From positions 47,751-111,750 of the forward strand of contig JBEKRV010000005.1 in the NCBI GenBank assembly GCA_049517675.1: a DNA stretch of 64,000 nucleotides, read 5' to 3'. Position 1 is the first letter of the stretch; the number at the start of each line of letters is the position of its first letter. This document shows, piece after piece, positions 52,517 to 59,702 of this stretch. Under the pieces are notes generated by a model. That model saw only the letters and a program-made list of their open reading frames with translations, was not told where the DNA came from and searched no databases. Source of the stretch: Bog-756 sp049517675 (GTDB lineage Bacteria; Actinomycetota; Acidimicrobiia; Acidimicrobiales; RAAP-2). Both the position numbers and the translations under genes were made by a program.

Positions 52517-53233
52517 TCAGGATTTTGTCGCTGGGTGCGAGGCCCCGGTGTGGTGCTTTACCTGGTCGGCCGGGAGCGGATCGTGGTGGGTGAGCTCCTT
52601 CGTGGCCCGGATGTAGCGCAGGTATTCGAACTCGCCGAGGGCGGCGATGCCGGCATCGACGGTCGCCGGGGGCTTCCCGATGTTGTCGGCCACCCGCTTT
52701 CGGTCGGCCGGCGAGGGAAGGTCGAAGATGTAGACCCGGTCGGCGTTCGAGATCACCAGCGGGTCGATGGTCATCGGGCGTGGGGTCACGAGGATGAGGG
52801 TCTGGTCGCGGTGGCGCCCCTGGCGCAGGTCCCGGCGCATGTGGGGCGGCGTGGCGTTGGCCGGGGCCCCCTCGTGGACCTCGTCGAAGAGGACGCAGCA
52901 CCGGCCGTGGCTGTAGGCCATGCCGAGCACGCGGTCCATGTCGTCCTTGTAGGTGGGCTCGTGGAAGTCGGGCATGAAGTAGAGGGTCTGGCGCTTCGCC
53001 CGGTCGCCCTGGACCTTGGCCAGCTGCTCGGCGGGCCACCGGGCCGGGATCGGGATCTCGAGGTCGACCGCGTCGTCGGGCATCGTGAGGTCGCCGTTCG
53101 GGTCGATGGCCACCCGGTCGAAGGGGTAGGTGTCGAAGATGCGGAAGGCGAGCTCGGTCTTGCCGGAGCCCTTGGCCCCGAATACGGCGATCTGGGCCGG
53201 CTTGTAGGGATCCAGCTGGCCGTCGTCGGTCAT
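52517..53233 (-). CDS. Genome-packaging ATPase (FtsK/HerA–A32/P9 type)
   Basis: 238 residues. Walker A AVFGAKGSGKTELAFRIF (G19–T26), Walker B RCCVLFDEVHEGAP with Asp117–Glu118, and a sensor strand LILVTPRPM with a polar residue after it. After Walker A the sequence FDRVAIDPNGDL is typical of single-domain FtsK/HerA packaging ATPases. At this size it matches PRD1 P9 (about 227 residues) rather than terminases, which carry nuclease domains. It drives DNA into preformed capsids at a special vertex. Short ArsA-like or Zot-like proteins are alternatives, but no Zot transmembrane segment exists. Confidence 0.85.
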   Translation of the reverse strand: MTDDGQLDPYKPAQIAVFGAKGSGKTELAFRIFDTYPFDRVAIDPNGDLTMPDDAVDLEIPIPARWPAEQLAKVQGDRAKRQTLYFMPDFHEPTYKDDMDRVLGMAYSHGRCCVLFDEVHEGAPANATPPHMRRDLRQGRHRDQTLILVTPRPMTIDPLVISNADRVYIFDLPSPADRKRVADNIGKPPATVDAGIAALGEFEYLRYIRATKELTHHDPLPADQVKHHTGASHPATKS

Positions 53234-53239
53234 CGGCGC

Positions 53240-53464
53240 TCAGCCGCCGGCGGCCAGGGCGATCAGCGTGGTCCCGAGGCCCCGGAGGTCGGTGGGGGTC
53301 ATCGACGAGCGGGCGAGGAAGTCGTTCGCCTCGGTGCGCATCTGATCGTTCATGGCCGCGTCGACGACCGAGATCCCGAGGGGATTGGCACCGACGGCCA
53401 CGAGCAGGCAGGCCGCCCCGGCGGTGCGGAGCTCCTCGGGGCTCAGGTAGACCCGGATGGCCAT
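53240..53464 (-). CDS. 74-residue hypothetical protein
   Basis: From ATG 53464 (1-nt overlap with the upstream stop). A short β start (AIRVYLSPEELRTAG), a hydrophobic helix (AACLLVAVGANPLGISVV) too polar at its ends to call as membrane-spanning, and a second helix (AANDFLARSS-like region TEANDFLARSSM). It ends 7 nt before the ATPase start. Unknown, possibly an ATPase partner. Confidence 0.58.
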   Translation of the reverse strand: MAIRVYLSPEELRTAGAACLLVAVGANPLGISVVDAAMNDQMRTEANDFLARSSMTPTDLRGLGTTLIALAAGG

Positions 53465-54156
53465 CAGATGCCCGGCTGGATCACCGAGGGCGGCGCCGGC
53501 GTCGCCGCTACGGCGCCGAAGGCGTTCTGGACCTCCTCGGCGTCGCCGGCGGGGGCCCGCTGGGGCTGGACGACCCGGGGCGGCTGGGCTGCCGGCGGCG
53601 GGGCCGGGGTGGCCGGCCGGGCCGGCTCGACGTGCTCCTCGACCCACTCGGCGGCCGCCGCCGTCGCCTCCTCGGCGCTCAGCCCGAGCGTGGTGCGGAT
53701 CCCGTAGGTGAGGAGGGCGCCGGCCATCACGATGTAGTCGGCCGTGTCGCCCTTCTCGACGAGCTCGTCGGGGACCCGGCGGGCCATGATCCGGCCGGCC
53801 GCCTCGCCGAACTTCTCGGCCTCGTCCTCGGTGCCGAGCCACCGCTGGGTGCGCCGCTTGGTCGACCGCTCGGCCAGCTTGTTCACGCCCATGGTGGCGA
53901 GCATGAACCCGCCGGCGGCGATGTCCTCGAGGGCCTCTTCGACCTCAGAAAATGTCGTCGAGGACGTCGTAGTCCTCGACCCGGCGGACCGGTTCGGCTC
54001 GCTTGGGATCTCGGGCTCCCCCGAAACCCTCGGTCGGGCCGTCTCCTGCTCCTCGGGCTGGTGGAGGGTCGTCGCCCCCGGATCCAGCGGATCCGGTCCC
54101 ATCGGCTCCCTCGGGGGCCGGAACCCGGGAAGGTCCTCGTTCGCCTCGTCGACCAT
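53464..54156 (-). CDS. Hypothetical 230-residue protein with acidic N-terminus
   Basis: Start at ATG 54156 is set by AGGAGGG six nt upstream. Residues 1–65 are acidic and Pro-rich (VDEANEDLPGFRPPREPMGP). A Thr/Ser linker (SRTTTSSTTFSE) is followed by a helical core (EVEEALEDIAAGGFMLATMG, KFGEAAGRIMARRVPDELVE, ADYIVMAGALLTYGI) and a Pro/Ala tail. YIVMAGALLTYG might dip into a membrane. It overlaps the zinc-ribbon gene by 212 nt in another frame. Unknown function. Confidence 0.6.
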   Translation of the reverse strand: MVDEANEDLPGFRPPREPMGPDPLDPGATTLHQPEEQETARPRVSGEPEIPSEPNRSAGSRTTTSSTTFSEVEEALEDIAAGGFMLATMGVNKLAERSTKRRTQRWLGTEDEAEKFGEAAGRIMARRVPDELVEKGDTADYIVMAGALLTYGIRTTLGLSAEEATAAAAEWVEEHVEPARPATPAPPPAAQPPRVVQPQRAPAGDAEEVQNAFGAVAATPAPPSVIQPGI

Positions 54157-54367
54157 TGCGTACCCTCCTGATCCCCGGGACGCCCGAGGGGGCCCCGTCG
54201 TCGGTCTGGGAGCCTTCGGGGCGCTTGACCACCCGTCGTGCCACCAGTGGCCGCTGGCACTTCGGGCACGGTCCACGCCAGGTGATCCGTCCCGGTGGCG
54301 CCTCGGTGTCCAGGCTCAATCCGCACACGCAATCAGCGTGAACCGGGACACCTTTCTTCGCGGCCAT
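53945..54367 (-). CDS. Zinc-ribbon protein, first gene of the structural operon
   Basis: 140 residues from ATG 54367. The N-terminal ~50 residues form a zinc ribbon: CVCG at residues 13–16 and CPKC about 20 residues later (DCVCGLSLDTEAPPG, then GPCPKCQRPLVARRVV). Downstream the frame is Arg/Gly-rich and loses codon bias where it overlaps the next gene, then regains it at VRRVEDYDVLDDIF before the stop. Either the overlap is real or a base error has extended the frame. A transcription factor for the late operon is plausible from position (inference). Confidence 0.55.
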   Translation of the reverse strand: MAAKKGVPVHADCVCGLSLDTEAPPGRITWRGPCPKCQRPLVARRVVKRPEGSQTDDGAPSGVPGIRRVRNGRRGERGPSRVPAPEGADGTGSAGSGGDDPPPARGAGDGPTEGFGGARDPKRAEPVRRVEDYDVLDDIF

Positions 54368-54425
54368 TCGTCAAGATCGCACGTGAGGCGGTAGACAGGG
54401 AACTGACTCCGGGGAGAAATCGGGC

Positions 54426-54629
54426 ATGAACATCGAGCAGAGGTTGAGGGCTACGGCCGATCGCATCGCCGGCCTGCGGGCCGAGCTCGAGGACGAGTGC
54501 CTGACCCGGGACCGTCAGGTGCTCGAGGCGATCGACGCCGGCGTGCCCCGCTCCCAGGTAGCCCGGTGGGCACAGCTGAGCCTCACCCGGGTGACCCAGG
54601 TCGTCGTCGAGCAGGCCTCGGTCGGATGA
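54426..54629 (+). CDS. Small helix-turn-helix-like protein
   Basis: 67 residues. An N-terminal helix (IEQRLRATADRIAGLRAELE) precedes RDRQVLEAIDAGVPRSQVAR and WAQLSLTRVTQVV, which read as a compact helix-turn-helix (AGVPRSQVARWAQLSLTRV). It diverges from the structural operon across 58 nt, so it may regulate that promoter. Coupled by ATGA to the next gene. Confidence 0.65.
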   Translation: MNIEQRLRATADRIAGLRAELEDECLTRDRQVLEAIDAGVPRSQVARWAQLSLTRVTQVVVEQASVG

Positions 54630-54892
54630 AGATCGAGATCCTGATCGACGGCGCCGCGCCGGGGCGTCGCACGAGGAAGTTCGTCGCCGAATTCGAGGTC
54701 GCCGAGGGCGAATACCTCGAGTGGATCTCGATCGTCGCCGATGAGGGGGTCCTGGCCCGAATCCCGCTGACGATCCGGCCGGGCGTACAGTGGCCGCCCC
54801 TTCCGTTCGCCGATCTCTCGGCCCTCAGTGCTGCCCTCTACCGCCGGCTCGAGGAGCTCGCGCCGCCGATCGAGGACGAGGACGAGGACTAG
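54626..54892 (+). CDS. Hypothetical 88-residue protein
   Basis: From ATG 54626, overlapping the previous stop. β-rich start (MKIEILIDGAAPG, RKFVAEFEVAEGEYLEWIS) followed by a helix (LSALSAALYRRLEELAP) and an acidic end (EDEDED). It converges on the endolysin gene, whose stop overlaps by 4 nt. Unknown. Confidence 0.6.
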   Translation: MKIEILIDGAAPGRRTRKFVAEFEVAEGEYLEWISIVADEGVLARIPLTIRPGVQWPPLPFADLSALSAALYRRLEELAPPIEDEDED

Positions 54893-55545
54893 AGGGCGGG
54901 TAGCCCGAAAGCACGGCGCTCGGCGTTGATGCACTCGCCGCCCTCGGGCGAGTCCTGGATCTGGGCCAGCAGGCTGTCGAGGGTGCCACCGTTCGTCAGG
55001 AAGGCGACGTCCTGGGCGAAGCCGCCCTCGTCGACCTCACGGTGCAGGGCGAACCGGTAGAGGTAGCGGACGGCGAATTCGGCATCGGCTTGGAGCATGG
55101 CGAAGAGACCTTCCAGTTGTGATTGAGGGTTGGCCGGCTGGCTGTCGAAGCTCTCGAGGTCGTTGTCCTCGATGATGTCGTAGAGCGAGGTCCCGGGCAC
55201 CGAGGAGCCCTCGGCGATGTAGTGGCCGGCGGCCCACGGCGACCGCCCGAGGGCGAGGGCCTGGGCCAGGTTGCCGTGCGAGTACTCGGCCCGGACCGGG
55301 TCGTAGTCGCTCTGCAGCGCGGTGGCGATCCAGGCATCCGCCCCGGCCGCGATCGAGGGGTAGGAGGCGATGACGCCGCCGGGCGAGATCCCGGCCGGGT
55401 TGCAGCCATGCAGCCATGCCAGGGAGCTCCCCCACTCGGTCTCGTCAGCCCACTGGGCCAGCACCACCGAGGGCCAGAAGCCGGCCCGCTCGGCCGCCGG
55501 GATGGCGTAGGGGGCGACCAGCTCGAGGAAGGCGGCTTCGGTCAT
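54889..55545 (-). CDS. Peptidoglycan hydrolase (FlgJ-like glucosaminidase fold), endolysin candidate
   Basis: 218 residues. Residues 1–~125 match the glucosaminidase/FlgJ fold: PSVVLAQWADETEWGSSLAW carries the catalytic Glu35 in E-T-E-W-G (family E-S/T-x-W-G), followed by CNPAGISPGG, YPSIAAGADAWIATAL and GHYIAEGSSVPG. The C-terminal ~90 residues are helical (LEGLFAMLQADAEFAVRYLY) and may bind the wall. No signal peptide or membrane span. It is last in a short leftward operon whose upstream genes encode membrane peptides that could act as holins. Likely role: lysis at the end of infection. Confidence 0.8.
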   Translation of the reverse strand: MTEAAFLELVAPYAIPAAERAGFWPSVVLAQWADETEWGSSLAWLHGCNPAGISPGGVIASYPSIAAGADAWIATALQSDYDPVRAEYSHGNLAQALALGRSPWAAGHYIAEGSSVPGTSLYDIIEDNDLESFDSQPANPQSQLEGLFAMLQADAEFAVRYLYRFALHREVDEGGFAQDVAFLTNGGTLDSLLAQIQDSPEGGECINAERRAFGLPAL

Positions 55546-55811
55546 TCGAACAGCCGGATGGTGATGTCGCGGCCCGTGATGCCGTCCGGCGTCTTGAAGG
55601 TGAACCGGACACGGCGCTCATCGATGGCGTAGGCCGTGACGCTGATTCCCATTGGAGCGTCGCCGAGGCGCAGCTCAGAGAAGGTGATTCGGCCGGCCAC
55701 GAGGGCGCCGGGAACGCGGATCCAGTACGAGAAAACCGGGGCCTCGGGGTGGAACGCCCGGATCTCGTTGGTGAGCTCCTCGAGCGCCTGGGCGACGTCG
55801 AGCTCGCTCAC
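55542..55811 (-). CDS. Hypothetical 89-residue protein
   Basis: From GTG 55811 (GTGA overlap). N-terminal helix (SELDVAQALEELTNEIRAFH), then β strands (APVFSYWIRVPGALVAGRIT, RRVRFTFKTPDGITG). A single α/β domain with no catalytic motif. Sits between the membrane peptides and the endolysin in the lysis unit. Confidence 0.55.
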   Translation of the reverse strand: MSELDVAQALEELTNEIRAFHPEAPVFSYWIRVPGALVAGRITFSELRLGDAPMGISVTAYAIDERRVRFTFKTPDGITGRDITIRLFE

Positions 55812-55879
55812 CAGCGGGCCCGCCAGGCGTCCCAGCCGAGCAGCCGATCGACCAGGCGCCGGATCATCCGCCGATCCAT
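55808..55879 (-). CDS. 23-residue basic peptide
   Basis: MDRRMIRRLVDRLLGWDAWRARW from ATG 55879. An internal ATG at 55867 would give 19 residues with the usual ATGA coupling. Strongly amphipathic with five Trp/aromatic-flanked Arg residues. Filling the gap between two coupled genes is the main evidence for it. Confidence 0.4.
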   Translation of the reverse strand: MDRRMIRRLVDRLLGWDAWRARW

Positions 55880-55974
55880 CCGTCCCTGTCGTCGGCCACC
55901 GAATTGAGAAGCCAGAACGCCCAACCCATCAGGGCCCAGGCGATGACCGTGCGGCCCCAGCCGAGCCCGATCAT
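55864..55974 (-). CDS. 36-residue single-span membrane peptide, holin candidate
   Basis: MIGLGWGRTVIAWALMGWAF then WLLNSVADDRDGWIGG. One Trp-rich transmembrane helix. Starts by overlapping the previous stop (ATGA at 55971–55974). Placement two genes above the endolysin makes a pinholin-like role possible, but this is inference. Confidence 0.5.
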   Translation of the reverse strand: MIGLGWGRTVIAWALMGWAFWLLNSVADDRDGWIGG

Positions 55975-56273
55975 TGCGGAGCGTCCCCCGGCTCGGTCGG
56001 AGCCGCCCACCCGTGGATCGTGACCGGCTGCAGCGGGCTCCCCGGCGCGCACGACGGGCACTGGCAGACCTCGGCGTGCAGGACCGGGCGCCCGTCGGCG
56101 GTGACCACCGTCAGCGGCGACAGGTTGATCGACGCGATCCGGCTGTTCGTTGCGAACTCGATCCCCTCGTCGCGGCCCCGCTTGAAGCAGATGGCGCAGG
56201 CCAGCCCCACCGACGCGCCGGCCAGCATGACCACCAGGCCGACCGGGTCCTGGCCGAGCGGGCCCTTCCTCAC
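55971..56273 (-). CDS. 100-residue membrane protein with Cys cluster
   Basis: From GTG 56273, 15 nt inside the right attachment repeat. Hydrophobic span at residues ~12–35 (GLVVMLAGASVGLACAICFK), then a charged region (RGRDEGIEFATNSRIASINL) and CQCPSC, a possible metal site. First gene of the right-end leftward operon. No clear promoter is visible inside the element, so transcription might start in flanking host DNA. Confidence 0.6.
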   Translation of the reverse strand: MRKGPLGQDPVGLVVMLAGASVGLACAICFKRGRDEGIEFATNSRIASINLSPLTVVTADGRPVLHAEVCQCPSCAPGSPLQPVTIHGWAAPTEPGDAPQ

Positions 56274-56287
56274 GCCGCCAGCCCCGG

Positions 56288-56307
56288 ATTGAACTGTCTC
56301 GGAATGG
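56288..56307. other. Right attachment site (att)
   Basis: ATTGAACTgtCTCGGAATGG, the same orientation as 40206–40225 with two adjacent mismatches. Host intergenic DNA (56308–56501, 194 bp, containing the promoter region of the two-component system but no gene I can see) begins directly to the right. Confidence 0.8.
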
Positions 56308-56501
56308 CTGTGCCCCGGACCGCCTGCGCCGAGCCCTCCGGCACGGCCACAGGCTAGTACCGGGGTCGGGCCGTACCCCTCCCGTACACCTGTGGCACCG
56401 CCCGCCCATCGCGCCGCCGCACTCGGCTCACCGCGCCGCCACGTCCCCGCACACTGCTCTGCCGTAGTTGCAGGGTAGGACCCCGATAGGCTCCCGACCC
56501 G

Positions 56502-57173
56502 ATGCGAATCCTTGTCGTCGACGACGACCCCGCCGTCAGCGGGGCACTCCAACGGGCCCTCCGCCTCGAGGGCTACGAGGTGACCCTGGCCGGCGACGGG
56601 CCGAAGGCGCTCGAGGAGGTGGCGATCCGCCCGCCGGACGCCATGGTGCTGGACATCGGACTCCCGGTCGTCGACGGCCTCGAGGTCTGCCGGAGGATGC
56701 GTGCCGCGAGCGACGACACCCCCGTCCTCATGCTCACCGCCCGCGACGCCGTCAACGACCGGGTCCAGGGACTCGACGCCGGGGCGGACGACTACCTGGT
56801 CAAGCCGTTCGCCCTCGCCGAGCTCCTCGCCCGGCTGCGCGCGCTCCTGCGACGACGGCCCGAGGACCCCGGCGAGGTGCTCTCGTTCATGGACCTGTCG
56901 CTCGACCCGGTGACCCGGGAGGCCCGTCGGGGCGACCGGATCTTCACCGTCACCCGGATCGAGTTCGACCTGCTCGAGCTCCTGCTGCGCCACCCCCGCC
57001 AGGTCCTGACCCGCGAGCTGATCCTCGACCGGGTGTGGGGCTACACCTTCGACTCGGGCACCAACTCGCTCGCCGTCTACGTGGGCTACCTGCGCCGGAA
57101 GACCGAGGAGAACGGCGAACCGCGGCTCATCCACACGGCCCGGGGGGTCGGGTATGTCCTCCGTGAGCCCTGA
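56502..57173 (+). CDS. OmpR-family response regulator (MprA/PrrA-like)
   Basis: 223 residues. Receiver domain: acidic pair in RILVVDDDPAVSG, phosphoacceptor Asp51 in MVLDIGLPVVDG, Thr in VLMLTARDAVNDR and Lys in DDYLVKPFAL. C-terminal winged helix: TVTRIEFDLLELLLRHPRQV, then YVGYLRRKTEE and HTARGVGYVLREP. Followed 21 nt later by its sensor kinase. It probably binds DNA upstream of envelope-stress genes, as MprA does in mycobacteria, though the regulon here is unknown. Confidence 0.93.
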   Translation: MRILVVDDDPAVSGALQRALRLEGYEVTLAGDGPKALEEVAIRPPDAMVLDIGLPVVDGLEVCRRMRAASDDTPVLMLTARDAVNDRVQGLDAGADDYLVKPFALAELLARLRALLRRRPEDPGEVLSFMDLSLDPVTREARRGDRIFTVTRIEFDLLELLLRHPRQVLTRELILDRVWGYTFDSGTNSLAVYVGYLRRKTEENGEPRLIHTARGVGYVLREP

Positions 57174-57194
57174 GCCGCCGGACGGATCCTTCCC

Positions 57195-58604
57195 ATGACC
57201 TTCCGCACCCGCCTGGTGCTCGCGGCCACCTCGGCCGTCCTGGCGGTCGTGCTCATCGGGTCGCTGGCCACGTTCCTCGTCGCCTACCACTCCCTGGTCG
57301 GCTCCCTCGACGTCACGCTCGAACAGGACGCCCGCAACCTGGTCAGCGGCAGTGCGGTGGGCATCACCCCCACCATCGAGAACACGTGCGGCAGGGCCGC
57401 CGGCTACTGCTCCCAGGTCGTGTGGGCGGACGGCAAGGTCTACCCGGGGGATCCCCAGGTCCTGGCCATCCCGCCGGCGGTCGCCCAACTGGCCGGCAGT
57501 CTGGGGGCCGGCCAGCAGCAGCTCTTCACCACCCACGTCGGGTCCCTGTCGGTGCGCGAGATCGTCTACCCGCTCGCCGGCCCCTACCGCTACAGCAACG
57601 GCAGCGTCCCGTTCAAGGCCCTCACCATGACCTACGGGGGGGCGCTGCAGCTGACCGAGCCCCTCTCCGGTGTCCACCAGGGCCTGCACAACCTGGCCGT
57701 GGCCCTGTGGCTGATCATCCTCGTTGGCGTGGGCCTGGCCGTGCTGCTCGGCCTCGGCGTGGGCCGTACGGTCCTGCGACCGCTCAACGACCTGACCGGG
57801 GCCATCGAGGACCTGGCCCGGACCACCGACGTCTCCCGACGGCTCGACCCGGGTGGACCGGACGAGCTGGGGAGGCTGCGCCGGGCGTTCAACCGGCTGC
57901 TCGCCGCCCTCGACTCGTCCCGCGAGAGCCAGCGCCAGTTGGTCCTCGACGCCTCCCACGAGCTCCGCACCCCGCTCACCAGCCTCCGCACCAACATGGA
58001 GGTCGCCCGCCGGATGGAAGAGCTCGCCCCCGACGAACGGGACATCCTCATCGGCGACGTCCTCACCCAGCTCGACGAGCTCACCCTGTTGGTGGCCGAC
58101 ATGGCCGAGCTGGCCCGGGGGGACCTCCCCCAGATGACGTCGGAGCCGATCCGGTTCGACGAGCTGGTGCTCACCGCCGTCGAGGCCGCCACCACCCACG
58201 GGCGCAGCCGCAACGTCACCTTCCTCACCTCGACCACGCCGTGCTGGGTCTGGGCGTCGCCGGCCCGCATCGCGCGTGCCGTGGACAACCTGTTGGACAA
58301 CGCCCTCAAGTACAGCCCGGACGGCGGGGTGGTCGAGGTGGCCTGCGCCGACGGCGTCCTGGTCGTCCGTGACCACGGCCGCGGCGTGGCCGACAGCGAC
58401 ATCGAGCACATCTTCGACCGCTTCTACCGTGCTCCGGAGGCCCGCAGCCGGCCCGGCTCCGGCCTGGGGCTGGCCATCGTGGCCCAGGTGGCGCTCGACG
58501 AGGGCGGCCACGTCAGCGCGCACAATGCGCCGGACGGCGGGGCGCTGTTCCAGTTCGTGCTCCCGACCATCGCCCCGCCCCCGGCCTCCGCACCGTCCGA
58601 CTGA
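57195..58604 (+). CDS. Sensor histidine kinase (MprB-like)
   Basis: 469 residues. First transmembrane segment TRLVLAATSAVLAVVLIGSL, an extracytoplasmic sensor region of ~130 residues with two cysteines (ENTCGRAAGYCSQV), second segment LAVALWLIILVGVGLAVLLG, HAMP domain (RTVLRPLNDLTGAIEDLA), HisKA with phosphoacceptor His in LDASHELRTPLTSLRTN, and HATPase motifs (NLLDNALKYSPDGG, VRDHGRGVADSD, RPGSGLGLAIVAQ). The Cys pair could sense redox state or simply stabilise the loop. Pairs with the upstream regulator. Confidence 0.93.
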   Translation: MTFRTRLVLAATSAVLAVVLIGSLATFLVAYHSLVGSLDVTLEQDARNLVSGSAVGITPTIENTCGRAAGYCSQVVWADGKVYPGDPQVLAIPPAVAQLAGSLGAGQQQLFTTHVGSLSVREIVYPLAGPYRYSNGSVPFKALTMTYGGALQLTEPLSGVHQGLHNLAVALWLIILVGVGLAVLLGLGVGRTVLRPLNDLTGAIEDLARTTDVSRRLDPGGPDELGRLRRAFNRLLAALDSSRESQRQLVLDASHELRTPLTSLRTNMEVARRMEELAPDERDILIGDVLTQLDELTLLVADMAELARGDLPQMTSEPIRFDELVLTAVEAATTHGRSRNVTFLTSTTPCWVWASPARIARAVDNLLDNALKYSPDGGVVEVACADGVLVVRDHGRGVADSDIEHIFDRFYRAPEARSRPGSGLGLAIVAQVALDEGGHVSAHNAPDGGALFQFVLPTIAPPPASAPSD

Positions 58605-58678
58605 CCGGGCCCGGCCCGTCGGGGCCCGGCGGGGCCGTATGGCGTCAAAGACCCTGGTCGGCTAGGGTGCCCTCCGAC

Positions 58679-58780
58679 ATGGGATCCCTGATCAAGAAGC
58701 GCCGCAAACGCATGCGCAAGAAGAAACACAAGAAGATGCTGAAGGCCACCCGTTGGCAGAGGCGGGCCGCAGGCAAGTAG
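58679..58780 (+). CDS. Ribosomal protein bS22 / AURKAIP1-COX24 domain peptide
   Basis: 33 residues, MGSLIKKRRKRMRKKKHKKM then LKATRWQRRAAGK. Matches the actinobacterial AURKAIP1/COX24-domain peptide (mycobacterial bS22), located near the decoding region of the 30S subunit. Family start (MGSxIKKRRKRM) and length agree. Confidence 0.9.
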   Translation: MGSLIKKRRKRMRKKKHKKMLKATRWQRRAAGK

Positions 58781-58834
58781 CGCCACCGCCGAGGGACGGT
58801 CCGGTGACCCGGTCCTGGACGTCTGCGCCGGACC

Positions 58835-59689
58835 TCACCCCACCGCCGGCGAAGTCCTCGTCGACACCAGCGGTGCCCGCAGTCCCCCGCTCGTCAGCCA
58901 CGCCTGCCCGACCAGCCCGAGTTCGGACGGCGTACCCTCGACGAACCAGGTCGACCCGCTGCCGGCCAGTCGGGCCGCCCGCCCGGTGACCTCCTCCAGT
59001 GCGTGCCGCCAGGGCAGCAACCGGGGCTCCGTGGCCAACGCTGCCGCCTCCAACTCGTTGGTGACGGTGCCCGGGTCGGGCAGGCGACCGTCGGCAGCCA
59101 TGGCGTCCCAGGCCCGGTAGACAGCGGCGGTGTCGACCCCGAAGGGCGGGAGCAGGAGGACGAACGACCGCTCCTCGAAGGGCTGGCGGTGCAGCACCTC
59201 GCCGATGCCCGTCACCAGCGCCCGGCCGCCGGTCACGCAGAACGGTACGTCCGCCCCCAGGCTGGCTGCCACCGCGAGGTCGGTGCACCCGGCCCACCGC
59301 AGGACGGCGGCGGCGTCGGCCGACCCTCCCCCGAGCCCCGCGCCCGGCGGGATCCGTTTCACCAGGCGCACCCGGGCGGTGCGGCCGGTGGCGGCGAGGG
59401 CCCTTGTCACCAGGTTGTCGGCGTCCGGCCCGAGTTCCAGATCCCGCCATCCGGCAGCGCCTCTCGGCCATTCGGTCTCCACCGTGAGACCGGGAACCCC
59501 GTCAGCGGCCCCCGACGGGATGTCGTCGACGACCAGGGTGTCGGCCAGGTCGAGGGTGACCATCTCCGACTCGAGCAGGTGGTAGCCGTCGGCACGTACC
59601 CCGGTGATCCGCAACGACAGGGTGAGCTTGGCGGGTGCGGCCCACACGCTGGTGGTGGGACCGGCCGTCCCACGAGCGGTCTCGGTCAC
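58835..59689 (-). CDS. ispE: 4-diphosphocytidyl-2-C-methyl-D-erythritol kinase
   Basis: 284 residues of the GHMP kinase family, phosphorylating CDP-ME in the MEP isoprenoid pathway. N-terminal AAPAKLTLSLRITGVRADGY, the GHMP glycine loop KRIPPGAGLGGGSADAAAVL, VPFCVTGGRALVTGIGE, and the C-terminal ARLAGSGSTWFVEG. GTG 59689 is 13 nt after the rsmA stop, the classical rsmA–ispE pair. A slightly later start at the Val of VWAAPAKL is possible. Confidence 0.92.
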   Translation of the reverse strand: MTETARGTAGPTTSVWAAPAKLTLSLRITGVRADGYHLLESEMVTLDLADTLVVDDIPSGAADGVPGLTVETEWPRGAAGWRDLELGPDADNLVTRALAATGRTARVRLVKRIPPGAGLGGGSADAAAVLRWAGCTDLAVAASLGADVPFCVTGGRALVTGIGEVLHRQPFEERSFVLLLPPFGVDTAAVYRAWDAMAADGRLPDPGTVTNELEAAALATEPRLLPWRHALEEVTGRAARLAGSGSTWFVEGTPSELGLVGQAWLTSGGLRAPLVSTRTSPAVG

Positions 59690-59702
59690 GAGGTGCGGCC
59701 GG

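Larger units (their letters stand above)
40206..56307. mobile_element. Integrated tailless (double-jelly-roll-type) virus-like element, 16.1 kb
   Basis: Bounded by 20-bp direct repeats (18/20 identical). Contents: tyrosine integrase, winged-helix rep with iterons, FtsK/HerA-type packaging ATPase, candidate double-jelly-roll capsid protein, SGNH-hydrolase spike candidate, membrane-bound transglycosylase, endolysin, and many one-span membrane peptides in densely overlapping leftward operons. Terminase, portal, tail and HK97 genes are absent, as is protein-primed polymerase. Size equals that of tectivirus genomes (about 15–17 kb). The genes look intact, so it may be an inducible provirus. Confidence 0.85.

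Noticed and set aside
53240..53842. A longer 200-residue gene read from upstream into the 74-residue gene
   Set aside because: Upstream codons are Arg/Gly-rich shadow sequence. The 53464 ATG has the 1-nt overlap expected in this operon.
40206..56307. A tailed prophage
   Set aside because: No portal, large terminase with nuclease, HK97 capsid, tape measure or tail genes. The ATPase is single-domain and the structural genes are far too small.
40206..56307. A linear tectivirus with terminal inverted repeats and protein-primed polymerase
   Set aside because: The flanking repeats are direct, not inverted. No family B polymerase or terminal-protein gene is present in the 16 kb.
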